Shown piece by piece: positions 50,868-60,328 of a DNA stretch of 64,000 bases. Below the pieces are notes generated by a model that saw only the letters and a program-made list of their open reading frames with translations, was not told the DNA's origin and did not search any database. The position numbers were made by a program, and so were the translations under genes. Every line of letters begins with the position of its first letter. Positions within the stretch are counted from its first letter, which is position 1. The stretch comes from Achromobacter piechaudii NBRC 102461 (GTDB lineage: Bacteria > Pseudomonadota > Gammaproteobacteria > Burkholderiales > Burkholderiaceae_B), in the NCBI RefSeq assembly GCF_001571245.1, contig NZ_BCTK01000015.1, positions 1 to 64,000 on the forward strand, in the 5' to 3' direction.

Positions 50868-51575
50868 TCAAGGAAAAGCGGGGGCCGTCACCATCACGTC
50901 CAGCAACACCGCTGCCAACGCGCCAGGGCGAGGCGGGTTCGTGGCGATGTAGCGGGTTGGCGCAGCGTCGTCCTCGCACAAGCCGATGGCGTAGTCGCCT
51001 GCCGCAAGCAGCGTGTCGTCTGCGCCGGGAGCGACATTCAAACGTCCCGCCTGGATCGCGATGGCGATACGCAATGTCTGTGTCGTCGCGCCGTCTGACG
51101 TCAGGTTGCCGGCGTGCAGGACGGGTTGCGTGGCGAGTTGCGGCGCGGGTGGCGAGTCGGGTTGCCGGGTGTGTTGCGACCCTTCCAGCGCCAGCTTCGG
51201 ATCCTGCGGCGCGCCGATGCACGTCACGCTCGCGCGCGCCGCGCCGCGCAGCACGAACAGGTTCAGCACGCGCACCGGCCCGTCGGTCAGCCGGCAATCG
51301 AAGGCAGCATCGCCGGTGAAGGCCGTCGCTACCCCGGGCGCCAGGCAGACCGACTCGTCCCCCGCGCGCAGCGCGACGCCGCCGCCCGTCAGCACCACCG
51401 ATACGCGGTCATAGCCGGCATAGCGGGAATATGGGCCCGCGCGGTCGATGTCCGCCACGCTGACGCGCCAACGCGGCGGTTGTTGCACCGCGTCCACCGA
51501 CACCGTGCGCGTGACGCCGCCGCCGTTCTTCCAAGGTTCGGGCGTCAGCGCCAGCCAGCTTGCTTGCGCGCGCAT
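50868..51575 (-). CDS. HutD/Ves-family cupin protein
   Basis: A 235-residue bicupin-like protein with the HutD signature PEPWKNGGGVTRTVSVD near the N-terminus and RVSVADIDRAGPYSRYAGYDR. HutD proteins accompany histidine utilisation genes and Ves is a cold/environment response protein; the biochemical role is unproven. The centre carries a low-complexity Pro/Gln/Thr stretch (about residues 140-165). The start MRAQASWLALTPE lies 4 bases after the upstream oxidase stop, so the two genes are co-transcribed. Confidence 0.8.
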   Translation of the reverse strand: MRAQASWLALTPEPWKNGGGVTRTVSVDAVQQPPRWRVSVADIDRAGPYSRYAGYDRVSVVLTGGGVALRAGDESVCLAPGVATAFTGDAAFDCRLTDGPVRVLNLFVLRGAARASVTCIGAPQDPKLALEGSQHTRQPDSPPAPQLATQPVLHAGNLTSDGATTQTLRIAIAIQAGRLNVAPGADDTLLAAGDYAIGLCEDDAAPTRYIATNPPRPGALAAVLLDVMVTAPAFP

Positions 51576-51579
51576 GGCG

Positions 51580-52767
51580 TCAGGACACGGCGCCAAGGCC
51601 GTACTTGCCGGTGAGCAGCGCGCCGCTTTCAAAACGGCCGATGGCATAGGGCGTCAACGAAACGTCGGTGGCCAGCCCCAGCGCTTCCTGCGCCAGCACG
51701 CGGCCCACCGTGGGCGACAGCTTGAAGCCGTGCCCCGAAAAACCGAAGCCCACGATCAGGCCTTGCACACCCGGCACGCGACCCAGCACCGGATTCCAAT
51801 CGGGCGTCACGTCATACACGCCGGTCCATGAAGAGGCCAGGCCCGCCGTCTCATAAGCGGGAAAGCGCGCAGCCACCTGTTCGCCGACTTCCGCCACATA
51901 GTCCAGCGGAATATCGCCCTGCTCGGCATCGCTCTTTTGCAAGGCCTCGCCCACGATGCCCTCGCTGACCAGCATCTGGTTGCCGCCATAGCTGCGGCAA
52001 TACAGCATGCCGGGCGAAGCCAGGTCCTTGAAGACGGGCATGGAATACGTATAGGGCGCGGCGTCGCATTCCAGCGCCAGCACGGCGTGGCGCTCGGGCA
52101 CCACGGGCATCGCCACCCCCGTCCAGCCTGCCAGTTCCGAGGTCCAGATGTTTTGCGTGCTGATCACGAGCGGGCTGGCGAAGTCGCCGTCCGACGTGGA
52201 CACGCCCACCACGCGGCCGTCCTGCACCAGCAACTGGCGCACATCCACGTTTTCGCGGATGGTGACGCCCCGGCGTCGCGCGCCGCGCGCAAAACTGGTG
52301 GCCACCAGATACGCGTCGGCAAAGCCGGCTTCCGGTTCGAAGCCGATCAGCGCGGCGTCCTCGAACGAGGCAATGGGCAGCAGCTCGTGGGCCTGGGCGG
52401 CGTTCAGCAATTCCAGCGCAATGCCCTGTTCGCGCTGCTGCTCCAACGCGCTGCGCAAGGGCGCAAGCTTGTCGTTGTCGGCCGCGCTGATCAGGTAGCC
52501 GCACTTGACCAGCCCGCAAGACGCTTCGTCGTCGCCCACGTAGCTGGCGAAGTTGTTGAACACGTTCCACGAACGCTGCGCCAGCTCGACGTTTTCGCGC
52601 ACCGAATAATGCGTGCGCAAGATGCCGGAGGACTGCGAGGTGGTTCCCGCGCCTATCGTGGCCCGGTCCAGCACCAGCACGTTCTTCGCGCCCAATTCAG
52701 CCAGGTGGAACGCCACCGAACTGCCGATCACACCGGCACCAATCACGATCACGTCATAACTTTTCAC
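51580..52767 (-). CDS. FAD-dependent amino-acid/amine oxidase (DAO family)
   Basis: A 395-residue flavoprotein. It begins with the dinucleotide motif VIVIGAGVIGSSVAFHLAEL and ends with RVPGVQGLIVGFGFSGHGFKLSPTVG, the typical DAO/sarcosine-oxidase C-terminus. ATIGAGTTSQSSGILR matches the FAD-contacting loop. Start is a GTG (52767) with GGAG upstream. Substrates in this family include sarcosine, glycine, dimethylglycine and opines; none can be assigned here. First gene of the leftward unit with the HutD-like gene, and divergent from the importer. Confidence 0.88.
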   Translation of the reverse strand: MKSYDVIVIGAGVIGSSVAFHLAELGAKNVLVLDRATIGAGTTSQSSGILRTHYSVRENVELAQRSWNVFNNFASYVGDDEASCGLVKCGYLISAADNDKLAPLRSALEQQREQGIALELLNAAQAHELLPIASFEDAALIGFEPEAGFADAYLVATSFARGARRRGVTIRENVDVRQLLVQDGRVVGVSTSDGDFASPLVISTQNIWTSELAGWTGVAMPVVPERHAVLALECDAAPYTYSMPVFKDLASPGMLYCRSYGGNQMLVSEGIVGEALQKSDAEQGDIPLDYVAEVGEQVAARFPAYETAGLASSWTGVYDVTPDWNPVLGRVPGVQGLIVGFGFSGHGFKLSPTVGRVLAQEALGLATDVSLTPYAIGRFESGALLTGKYGLGAVS

Positions 52768-53033
52768 GACAAGCTCCAAGGACAAGTGGCGCGAGTGTGA
52801 ACCTGCGTTGCCGGGGCCATCGCAATATAAGCAGCGCGAATACTTAATAGAAGCTGCGGGTGAAATTACGTGCGTGTCGATGGCGGATTGCTTAAGCAGC
52901 ACGAATTTTGACCATCGCCGATCCTTATATTCATGGCCCCGCGCGATGGCCGGGTGAAAGTCTCGTCTGCCGCACCGCAGAGTGCCGGCGACATGGCTTC
53001 CAACCATCTATCTACATCACGTAGGGGAAAAAC

Positions 53034-54032
53034 ATGAACATGAATCGCCGCGCCATGCTGGTGCGCACCGCTGCCCTGGCAGGCGCAAGCGCCCTGGGAT
53101 TTCCGATGATCGGCCGCGCCGCCAACGCGTCGTACACCTATGGCGGGTCGGCCTGGCTGGGTCACTACTCGGCCTACATCGCCATGAAGACCGGCCTGTT
53201 CGCCAAGCAGGGGCTGGACATCAAGTGGCAGAGCTTCGCCACATCTTCCGACCGCATGAGCGCCGTGATGGCCGGCAATATCGACCTGGCCGGCACGGGC
53301 GTGGTGTCTTCGCTGGCGTTGATGGCAGCGGGCGCGCGCCAGTTCCAGGTCATCGCCACCCCCAACAACTTCGGCCGCGCCGAAGGCGTGCTGGTGCGTG
53401 AAGACGTGAAGTCGGTTGCCGACCTGAAAGGCAAGAAGATCGGCGTGACCTATGCGTCCAGCGCCCACGTGCTGCTGCTGGACGTGCTGCGCCAGGCGGG
53501 CATGGACCCGGACCGCGATGTGTCCATCATCAACCTGCCGGCCACCAACCTGCTGTCGGCCTACCAGGGCAAGCAGATCGACGCGGCCGTCGCCTGGACG
53601 CCGGCGTTCGACCGCATCAAGGCGGTGCCCGGCACGCACGTGCTGCTGGACGACACTGCGTTCTCGCTCTACAAGCAATACGCCATCACGCCCGGCCCGG
53701 ACGTGCTGCTGACGCACGCCAAGCTGGGCCGCGACAACCCGCAGGCCGTCAAGCAATTCCTGCAAGCCATCTTCCAGGCCAACGCCCTGCTGACCGAACA
53801 GCCCGAGGAGGCGGCCAGCGTGCTGCTGGAGCTGACCGGCCTGTCCAAGCCCGAACAGCTGGCCGTCATCCGCCAGACGCAGTGGTATTCCGCCGCTGAC
53901 CAGAAGGCCCTGATGGTGGACCCGGGCAATTTCGTGACCGGCATGCAGCAACTGGCGCAGATGCTGGTGTCGCTCAAGCAGATCGACAAGGCGCCCCAGG
54001 TCAAGGACTGGGTCCAGGCGTCGTACCTGTAA
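53034..54032 (+). CDS. ABC transporter substrate-binding protein (SsuA/NMT1-like)
   Basis: A 332-residue binding protein. The N-terminus MNMNRRAMLVRTAALAGASA has a twin-arginine and a hydrophobic stretch ending GRAANA, a Tat- or Sec-type signal. The mature part resembles SsuA/TauA/NMT1: GLFAKQGLDIKWQSFATSSD, GVTYASSAHVLLLDVLRQAG and AYQGKQIDAAVAWTPAFD. It captures the solute in the periplasm. GGGGAAAAAC precedes the ATG. The divergent oxidase suggests a nitrogenous organic substrate, but sulfonates and pyrimidines are other cargoes of this group. Confidence 0.88.
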   Translation: MNMNRRAMLVRTAALAGASALGFPMIGRAANASYTYGGSAWLGHYSAYIAMKTGLFAKQGLDIKWQSFATSSDRMSAVMAGNIDLAGTGVVSSLALMAAGARQFQVIATPNNFGRAEGVLVREDVKSVADLKGKKIGVTYASSAHVLLLDVLRQAGMDPDRDVSIINLPATNLLSAYQGKQIDAAVAWTPAFDRIKAVPGTHVLLDDTAFSLYKQYAITPGPDVLLTHAKLGRDNPQAVKQFLQAIFQANALLTEQPEEAASVLLELTGLSKPEQLAVIRQTQWYSAADQKALMVDPGNFVTGMQQLAQMLVSLKQIDKAPQVKDWVQASYL

Positions 54033-54050
54033 GCCCGGGGCCGCGCCGCT

Positions 54051-54821
54051 ATGTCCATGAGTTCGTCTTCCCGGCAAAACAGGCTGATCTGGGTCAGTGT
54101 GTTTTCGCTTGTCGCCTTTCTGTTGCTGTGGGAAGGACTGTGCCGCGCCGGCGCGGTCGATCCCATCTTCCTGCCCGCGCCGTCCCAGGTTTTGGCGCGC
54201 GCGATGTCGATGTCCGACCAGGGCACGCTGTTCTACAACGTGCTGGCCTCCACGCGCCGCGTGATGGTGGGCTTTCTGGCGGCGGTGATCGTGGCGATTC
54301 CGCTGGGCATCCTGCTGGGCACGTCGAAGGTGGCGCGCGCCGTCTTCGATCCCATCATTTCCTTCTTGCGCCCGCTGCCCTCGATGAGCTGGATTCCGCT
54401 GTCGCTCTTGTGGTTCGGCATCACCGAAACGCAGAAGTACAGCATCGTGTTCATGGGCTCTTTCGTGCCGGCGCTGCTCTATGTGATGGAAGCGTCGCGC
54501 AGCATCGACCCGGTGCTGGTGCGGGCGGCGCGCAACCTGGGCGCCAACCGGTGGCAGGTGATGCGTGAAGTGCTGTTCCCCGGCTGCCTGCCGCAGATCC
54601 TGTCGGGCATGAAGATCATCCTGGGCCTGTCCTGGACCTGCGTGATTTCGGCCGAACTGGTCGCCTCCAAGGAAGGCCTGGGCTTCATGATCATGAACGG
54701 CAAGGAATTCTTCCAGACCGACACGGTGGTGCTGGGCATGGTGCTGATCAGTTTCACCGTGCTGGTGACCGATCTGTGTTTGCGGCTTCTTGAACGATGG
54801 GTGCTGGCATGGCAGCGATGA
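54051..54821 (+). CDS. ABC transporter permease (SsuC/TauC-like)
   Basis: A 256-residue permease with about six hydrophobic segments and the EAA loop EASRSIDPVLVRAARNLGAN, which contacts the ATPase. PLPSMSWIPLSLLWFGITE is typical of the SsuC/TauC/NrtB group. It lies 18 bases after the binding-protein gene and overlaps the ATPase gene by 4 bases. Confidence 0.9.
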   Translation: MSMSSSSRQNRLIWVSVFSLVAFLLLWEGLCRAGAVDPIFLPAPSQVLARAMSMSDQGTLFYNVLASTRRVMVGFLAAVIVAIPLGILLGTSKVARAVFDPIISFLRPLPSMSWIPLSLLWFGITETQKYSIVFMGSFVPALLYVMEASRSIDPVLVRAARNLGANRWQVMREVLFPGCLPQILSGMKIILGLSWTCVISAELVASKEGLGFMIMNGKEFFQTDTVVLGMVLISFTVLVTDLCLRLLERWVLAWQR

Positions 54822-55597
54822 ACGATACGATGATCCAGCTGACCGACGTGTCCAAGGCCTACGGCGACGTGACCGTGCTGGACAAGGTCAATCTTGAGGT
54901 CAAGCGCGGGGAGTTCCTGGTGTTGCTGGGCGCGTCGGGCTGCGGCAAGTCCACCCTGCTCAATCTGATGGCGGGCTTCATCACGCCCAACACGGGCACC
55001 GTCGCCATCAACGGCAAAACCGTCACCGACGTGACGGCTGCCTGTGGCATGGTGTTTCAGCAGTACGCGCTGTTCCCGTGGCGCACCGTGCAGGAGAACG
55101 TGGAGTTCGGCTTGAAGATGCGCGGCATGTCCAAGGCGGAACGTGCCCCCATCGCGCGCAAGTTCATCGAGATGGTGGGCTTGAAGCAGGCGGCGGACAA
55201 GTACCCGCATGCGCTGTCGGGCGGCATGAAGCAGCGCGTGTCGATTGCGCGCGTGCTGGCCAATGACCCCGACGTGATGCTGTTCGACGAACCCTTCGCC
55301 GCGCTGGACGCCATGACGCGGCAGGTGCTGCAAGAGCAATTGCTGTCCATCTACGAGCAGAGCGGCAAGACGATTGTCTTCATCACGCATTCGATCGACG
55401 AGGCGCTGACCCTGTCCACCCGCATGGCGGTGATGGGGTCCAAGCCCGGGCGCATCGTGCAGGACATCCAGAACGACCTGCCGCACCCGCGCAGCGCGGA
55501 CGTGCAACTGTCGCCGCGTTTCGTGGACCTGAAGCGGTCGATCTGGGAACGGGTGCAGGAAGAAGTCACGCGCAGCATGGAGCTGACGAGCGAGTGA
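54818..55597 (+). CDS. ABC transporter ATP-binding protein (SsuB/TauB-like)
   Basis: A 259-residue ATPase with Walker A GASGCGKST, the Q-loop VFQQYALFPWRTVQENVEFG, the signature LSGGMKQRVSIARVL and Walker B DVMLFDEPFAALD followed by the switch His in ITHS. The start is taken at the ATG overlapping the permease stop (ATGA); an in-frame ATG 21 bases upstream is less likely. Completes the importer. Confidence 0.94.
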   Translation: MNDTMIQLTDVSKAYGDVTVLDKVNLEVKRGEFLVLLGASGCGKSTLLNLMAGFITPNTGTVAINGKTVTDVTAACGMVFQQYALFPWRTVQENVEFGLKMRGMSKAERAPIARKFIEMVGLKQAADKYPHALSGGMKQRVSIARVLANDPDVMLFDEPFAALDAMTRQVLQEQLLSIYEQSGKTIVFITHSIDEALTLSTRMAVMGSKPGRIVQDIQNDLPHPRSADVQLSPRFVDLKRSIWERVQEEVTRSMELTSE

Positions 55598-55681
55598 CGG
55601 GGGAGCGCGGGACGCGCGGCGTTTCCACGCGCAGCCAAATCGCAATCTGATTGCGGTGCGCGCCCCCAAGAACAAGACTGC

Positions 55682-56626
55682 TCAGGGCGCGCGGAAGCCC
55701 CGCCCTTCTTCCGCCAGGAATTCCACCAAGGCGGGCAGCGAGGCATCCATGGGCCGATTGGCGTGTACGCGCATCACGTAGCCCCAGGACCCCGGCATGC
55801 GCAGATGCGGCATCAGCGGCACGAGCCGGCCGCTGGCCAGGTCTTCATCGATCAGCGGCGCGCGTCCCAGCGCGATGCCCACCCCCGCCGCCGCTGCCGC
55901 CACCACGGTGCTCAGACCGCTCAACACCATGGGTTCCTGCCAATCGGCATCCGCCAACCCCAGGCGCGGGCGCCAGGTCCGCCAATCGGTTTCGGGACTG
56001 TCGATGTGCTTTTCCTCCAGCCAGCGATGTTGCAGGAAGACGCGGGGGTCGTTGCGCTGCGCAGCCGGTATCAGGGTCGGGCTGCACACCGGCACCACGG
56101 TCTCCGTCATCAGCGCGATGTCGCCCGGCTCGGCCTCGTGCGGCCCACCGGTACGCACGTGCAGGAACGCCAGGTCGATATCCTGGCTTTTCCAGGCCGG
56201 GTCCTGGCTGGCATGCAGATAGACCTGCACCCCGATGTCCGGGTGCAATTCAATGAATCGCCCGATGCGCGGCGCCAGCCACAGCGCCGCCAGCGACGGG
56301 TTGGCGGACACGTTCAGCGTGTAGCGGCTTCGGCCCCGCCCCGAGGCGCGCACATGGCGGCAGGCAGAATCCAATAGGGTCAAGGCCTGTTGTACGGACG
56401 CCAGCAACTCACTGCCCGCCGGCGTGGTTTCGGCGCGGCGCACGGTGCCGCCCCGCCGCAATAGCGGCACGCCCAGATCCGCCTCCAAGGCGCGCAGTTG
56501 ATGGCTGACGGCGCTCTTGGTGACGTGCAATTCAGCAGCGGCGCGGCTCAGGCTGCCCAGGCGGGCGACGGCTTCAAAGGCACGCAAGGCGGCCAATGGC
56601 GGGGTGCGGGTGGGCAGATCGGACAT
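55682..56626 (-). CDS. LysR-type regulator, GcvA-like
   Basis: A 314-residue regulator starting MSDLPTRTPPLAALRAFEAV, the GcvA-type N-terminus, with helix-turn-helix LGSLSRAAAELHVTKSAVSHQLRALEADLG and a substrate domain with PRIGRFIELHPDIGVQVYLH. It is divergent from the ABC exporter (94 bases between starts) and convergent with the importer. Either could be its target. Confidence 0.92.
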   Translation of the reverse strand: MSDLPTRTPPLAALRAFEAVARLGSLSRAAAELHVTKSAVSHQLRALEADLGVPLLRRGGTVRRAETTPAGSELLASVQQALTLLDSACRHVRASGRGRSRYTLNVSANPSLAALWLAPRIGRFIELHPDIGVQVYLHASQDPAWKSQDIDLAFLHVRTGGPHEAEPGDIALMTETVVPVCSPTLIPAAQRNDPRVFLQHRWLEEKHIDSPETDWRTWRPRLGLADADWQEPMVLSGLSTVVAAAAAGVGIALGRAPLIDEDLASGRLVPLMPHLRMPGSWGYVMRVHANRPMDASLPALVEFLAEEGRGFRAP

Positions 56627-56719
56627 CGGTTGAGTTTATCTCAACCCATGATTGAAAAACGCTCGCTATCGCTAAGGCGGCGGATCAGCGACCATGCAGG
56701 CTCTGGATGGAGCATGGAC

Positions 56720-59700
56720 ATGTATTTCGACTCTCGATTGTGGCGGTTGACGGCGGGGCTGCGCGCCGGCATGGCGGGCGGCATTTTCCTGGGCCTCTTG
56801 GCGCTAGCGGCGGGCATTGCCCGTTATGTCTTTCTGGGCCAGTTGCTGGCCCGCGTCTTCAACGGTGCGCCGTGGCAGGACTGGATCACGCCGGCCTTGT
56901 GCGCGGGCGCGATGGTGCTGCTGCGCGCGCTGTTCGACCATTGGCGCACGGTGCAGGCCAATCAGACGTCCGCGCAGATTCAGCAGACGCTGCGCGGCAA
57001 ACTGTACGACCGCATCGTGGCGTTGGGGCCGGCCTGGTTCGCCAACCAGCGCACAGGCGGCATCATGCTGACGGTGGTGGACGGCGTCGAGCAGTTGCAG
57101 ACGTTCTTCGGCCAGTACCTGCCGCAAGTCGCCATCGCGGCGGCCGCGCCGTTCGCCATCTTTGCCGTGATCGCGTTCTGGGACGTGCCCACGGCGCTGG
57201 TGTTCCTGGCGGCGGCGCTGTTCGCGCTGTTCGGCCCCATGGCCGTGCACATGCTGGACCGCCGCGCCAGCCAGGCGCGCACGCGTGCGCTGAACGAATT
57301 CGGCGAAGACTTCCTGGACGCGGTGCAGGGCCTGCCCACCTTGAAGTCCTATGGCCAGGGCAAGACCTGGGGCCGGCGTCTGGCGGCACGCGCGCGCAGC
57401 CTGTCGGACAACACGTTCTGGGTGCTATCGGTCAGCCTGCTGACGCGCGGCATCAGCGACCTGGGCGTGGCGCTGGGCGCCGCGCTGGCGCTGACGCTGG
57501 GCGCTTGGCGCGTGGCGGCTGGCGACATGAGCGTCGAGGCGCTGCTGATCGTGCTGATGGCCGGCACCGAAATCTTCCGGCCGCTGCGCGACCTGCGTTC
57601 GGTATTGCATCGCGGCATGCTGGGGCAGTCGGCCGCGGTCAGCATCCATGCGCTGATGGACGCGCAGGCGCTGACCCCCGCCCCCATCGTGGCGAGCCGC
57701 CCGGCTGGCAAGCTTGCCCCCACCATCGAGTTCGACCAGGTCGCGTTTTCCTACACGCCCGAGCGCCCCGCCCATCAAGGGCTGACGTTCAGCATCGCGG
57801 CGGGCGAACGCGTCGGCGTCGTGGGCCCCAGCGGCGCGGGCAAGTCCACCATCGTGCGACTGCTGCTGCGCGAATGCGTGCCGCAGGCCGGTGCGATCCG
57901 GGTGGGCGGCCAGGACGTGAACACGCTGGACACGCAGACGCTGCTGTCGCAGATCGCGCTGGTCAGCCAGGACATCACGCTGTTTCACGGCAGCATCGAC
58001 GACAACCTGCGGCTGGGCAGGCCGGACGCCACGCACGAGCAGGTGCGCGCCGCCGCCCGCGCCGCGAATATCGACGACTTCATCATGGCGCTGCCCGCCG
58101 GCTACGCCACGCGCATCGGCGAACGCGGCCTGCAATTGTCGGGCGGCCAACGCCAGCGCGTAGCCATTGCGCGGGCGCTGCTGCGCGACGCGCCCATCCT
58201 GATCCTGGATGAAGCGCTGTCGTCGGTGGACACTGAAAACGAATCCTTGATCCAACAGGCGCTGGACCGTCTGATGGCCGGCCGCACGACGCTGATCCTG
58301 GCGCACCGGCTTGCCAGCGTGATCGGCGCGGATCGCAGCCTGGTGCTGGACCACGGCCGCATCGTCGAAGCCGGCCCGCATGCGCAGTTGATGCAACGGC
58401 GCGGGCTGTATTACCGGCTGATGCACGAGCAGGCCGAGGCGCACGAGAACCCCTCGGCGGGCACGGCCGCATCGGCATCGCGTCCGCTGGCGACCGCCGC
58501 CCCCACAAACCAGGACGGCAAGGACGGCGGCCCCGGCCCGGCGCTGCGCCCGCTGGACGCGGACGCCGAACAGGTGGGCTGGCGCGAAACGCTAGGCACC
58601 TTGCTGTCGGTGGTCAAGCCGTGGCGCGGCACCCTCACTGCCACCATCCTGCTGGGTGTGGCGCGGGTGGCGGCCTTTATCGGCGTGGGCGTATTCAGCG
58701 CGTTGATCGTGGCAGCCATCCGCGATGGCCGCGAGATCTCGGGCCTGGTGCTGGGCCTGCTCGTCTGCGCGCCGCTGGCCGCCCTGTTCCATTGGCTGGA
58801 ATCCTGGCTGGCGCACGCGATGGCGTATCAGCTGTTGGCCGACATGCGGGTCAAGCTCTACGACAAGCTGGAACGGCTGGCGCCCGCCTACCTGTTGCAG
58901 CGCCGTTCGGGCGATCTGGTCGCGCTGGCCACGCAGGACGTTGAAATGGTGGAGTATTTCTACGCCCACACCATCGCGCCGGCCATCGTGTCGGTGCTGG
59001 TGCCGGTGTCGGTGCTGGGCTTCCTGGGCTTTTACAGCTGGCCGGTGGCGCTGGCGCTGCTGCCCTTCCTGGCCTACGCGCTGGTCTCGCCCGTGCGCGG
59101 CCGCCGCAATATCGACGCGCTGGGCGACAAGGCGCGACTCGCGCTGGGCGAGATGAGCGCGCACGCCACCGACACCATCCAGGGTCTGGCCGACCTGACC
59201 GCCTTTCAGGCAACCGGCCGCCGCCGCGCCGAATTCCTGAAAGTAGCGGATCAGTACCGAGTCCGGCGCCTTGCCATCCTGCGCGACCTGTCGCGGCAGA
59301 CGGCATGGTTTGAAGTGGCGATGGGCCTGGGCGGCCTGGCCGTGGCGGTGGTGGGCGCCTGGCAGGTATCGGCGGGCGCGTTGTCGGCCAGCATGCTGCC
59401 GCTGCTGGTGCTGATCGCCATGGCGACCTTTCTACCGGTGTCTGAAATTTCCCAGGTCAGCCGGCAGTTGGCGGACACCATCGCCGCCACGCGCCGGCTG
59501 CACGTGGTCAGCAACGAACCCGAACCCGTGACCGACGGCCCGCTGGCCGCGCCGGTGGCCACGCACGGCTTGTCGCTGGCGTTCGAACACGTCCACTTCG
59601 CCTATCCCGGCAAGGCGGAGGACACGCTGAAGGACTTAAGCTTCACCGCGCCTGCCGGCGCCACGGTCGCCATCGTGGGCGCGTCGGGTGCAGGCAAGAG

Positions 59701-60328
59701 CACGGTGGCCAGCCTGCTGCTGCGATTCTGGGACCCGCGCCAGGGCGTGGTCCGGCTGGGCGGCATGGACGTGCGCCAGCTGGAACTGGATGGCTTGCGC
59801 GAACGCGTGGCGCTGGTCACGCAAGACACGTACCTGTTCAACGACACGCTGGAGGCGAACATCCGGCTGGCGCGCCCCGAAGCCACGCCCGACGACCTGG
59901 CGCGCGCGCTGGACCAGGCCGCGCTGACCGACTTCGTCAAGCAATTGCCGGACGGCCTGGCGACGCGGGTGGGCGAACGCGGCATGCAGTTGTCGGGCGG
60001 CCAGCGCCAGCGCATCTCGATTGCGCGGGCGTTCTTGAAGAATGCGCCCGTGCTGATCCTGGACGAGGCGACCTCGCACCTGGATACCTTGTCGGAAATG
60101 CAGGTGCGCGGCGCGCTGGACGCGTTGATGCAGCACCGCACGACCCTGGTGATCGCGCACCGCCTGTCCACCATCCGCAACGCCGACCTGATCCTGGTGC
60201 TGGACAAGGGCACCCTGGCCGAGGCCGGCACGCATGACCAATTGCTTGCCAGGCAAGGGGCCTATGCGCGCCTGGCCAGCCACCAGGGCGGCTATGCCGT
60301 CAGTAGCGCAAGGTCTCTACCGACTTAG
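56720..60328 (+). CDS. Fused double ABC exporter, CydDC-like
   Basis: A 1202-residue protein made of two complete ABC half-transporters in one chain. Membrane domain 1 (about residues 15-310), nucleotide-binding domain 1 with Walker A GPSGAGKST (about 369) and LSGGQRQRVAIARALL; a linker around 575-610; membrane domain 2 (about 625-930) and domain 2 with GASGAGKST (about 986) and LSGGQRQRISIARAFL. The N-terminal half resembles CydD (LGPAWFANQRTGGIMLTVVDGVE). CydDC exports cysteine or glutathione and supports cytochrome bd assembly, but no cydAB genes are near. GGAG seven bases upstream favours the ATG at 56720; others at 56714 and 56648 are in frame. Confidence 0.8.
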   Translation: MYFDSRLWRLTAGLRAGMAGGIFLGLLALAAGIARYVFLGQLLARVFNGAPWQDWITPALCAGAMVLLRALFDHWRTVQANQTSAQIQQTLRGKLYDRIVALGPAWFANQRTGGIMLTVVDGVEQLQTFFGQYLPQVAIAAAAPFAIFAVIAFWDVPTALVFLAAALFALFGPMAVHMLDRRASQARTRALNEFGEDFLDAVQGLPTLKSYGQGKTWGRRLAARARSLSDNTFWVLSVSLLTRGISDLGVALGAALALTLGAWRVAAGDMSVEALLIVLMAGTEIFRPLRDLRSVLHRGMLGQSAAVSIHALMDAQALTPAPIVASRPAGKLAPTIEFDQVAFSYTPERPAHQGLTFSIAAGERVGVVGPSGAGKSTIVRLLLRECVPQAGAIRVGGQDVNTLDTQTLLSQIALVSQDITLFHGSIDDNLRLGRPDATHEQVRAAARAANIDDFIMALPAGYATRIGERGLQLSGGQRQRVAIARALLRDAPILILDEALSSVDTENESLIQQALDRLMAGRTTLILAHRLASVIGADRSLVLDHGRIVEAGPHAQLMQRRGLYYRLMHEQAEAHENPSAGTAASASRPLATAAPTNQDGKDGGPGPALRPLDADAEQVGWRETLGTLLSVVKPWRGTLTATILLGVARVAAFIGVGVFSALIVAAIRDGREISGLVLGLLVCAPLAALFHWLESWLAHAMAYQLLADMRVKLYDKLERLAPAYLLQRRSGDLVALATQDVEMVEYFYAHTIAPAIVSVLVPVSVLGFLGFYSWPVALALLPFLAYALVSPVRGRRNIDALGDKARLALGEMSAHATDTIQGLADLTAFQATGRRRAEFLKVADQYRVRRLAILRDLSRQTAWFEVAMGLGGLAVAVVGAWQVSAGALSASMLPLLVLIAMATFLPVSEISQVSRQLADTIAATRRLHVVSNEPEPVTDGPLAAPVATHGLSLAFEHVHFAYPGKAEDTLKDLSFTAPAGATVAIVGASGAGKSTVASLLLRFWDPRQGVVRLGGMDVRQLELDGLRERVALVTQDTYLFNDTLEANIRLARPEATPDDLARALDQAALTDFVKQLPDGLATRVGERGMQLSGGQRQRISIARAFLKNAPVLILDEATSHLDTLSEMQVRGALDALMQHRTTLVIAHRLSTIRNADLILVLDKGTLAEAGTHDQLLARQGAYARLASHQGGYAVSSARSLPT

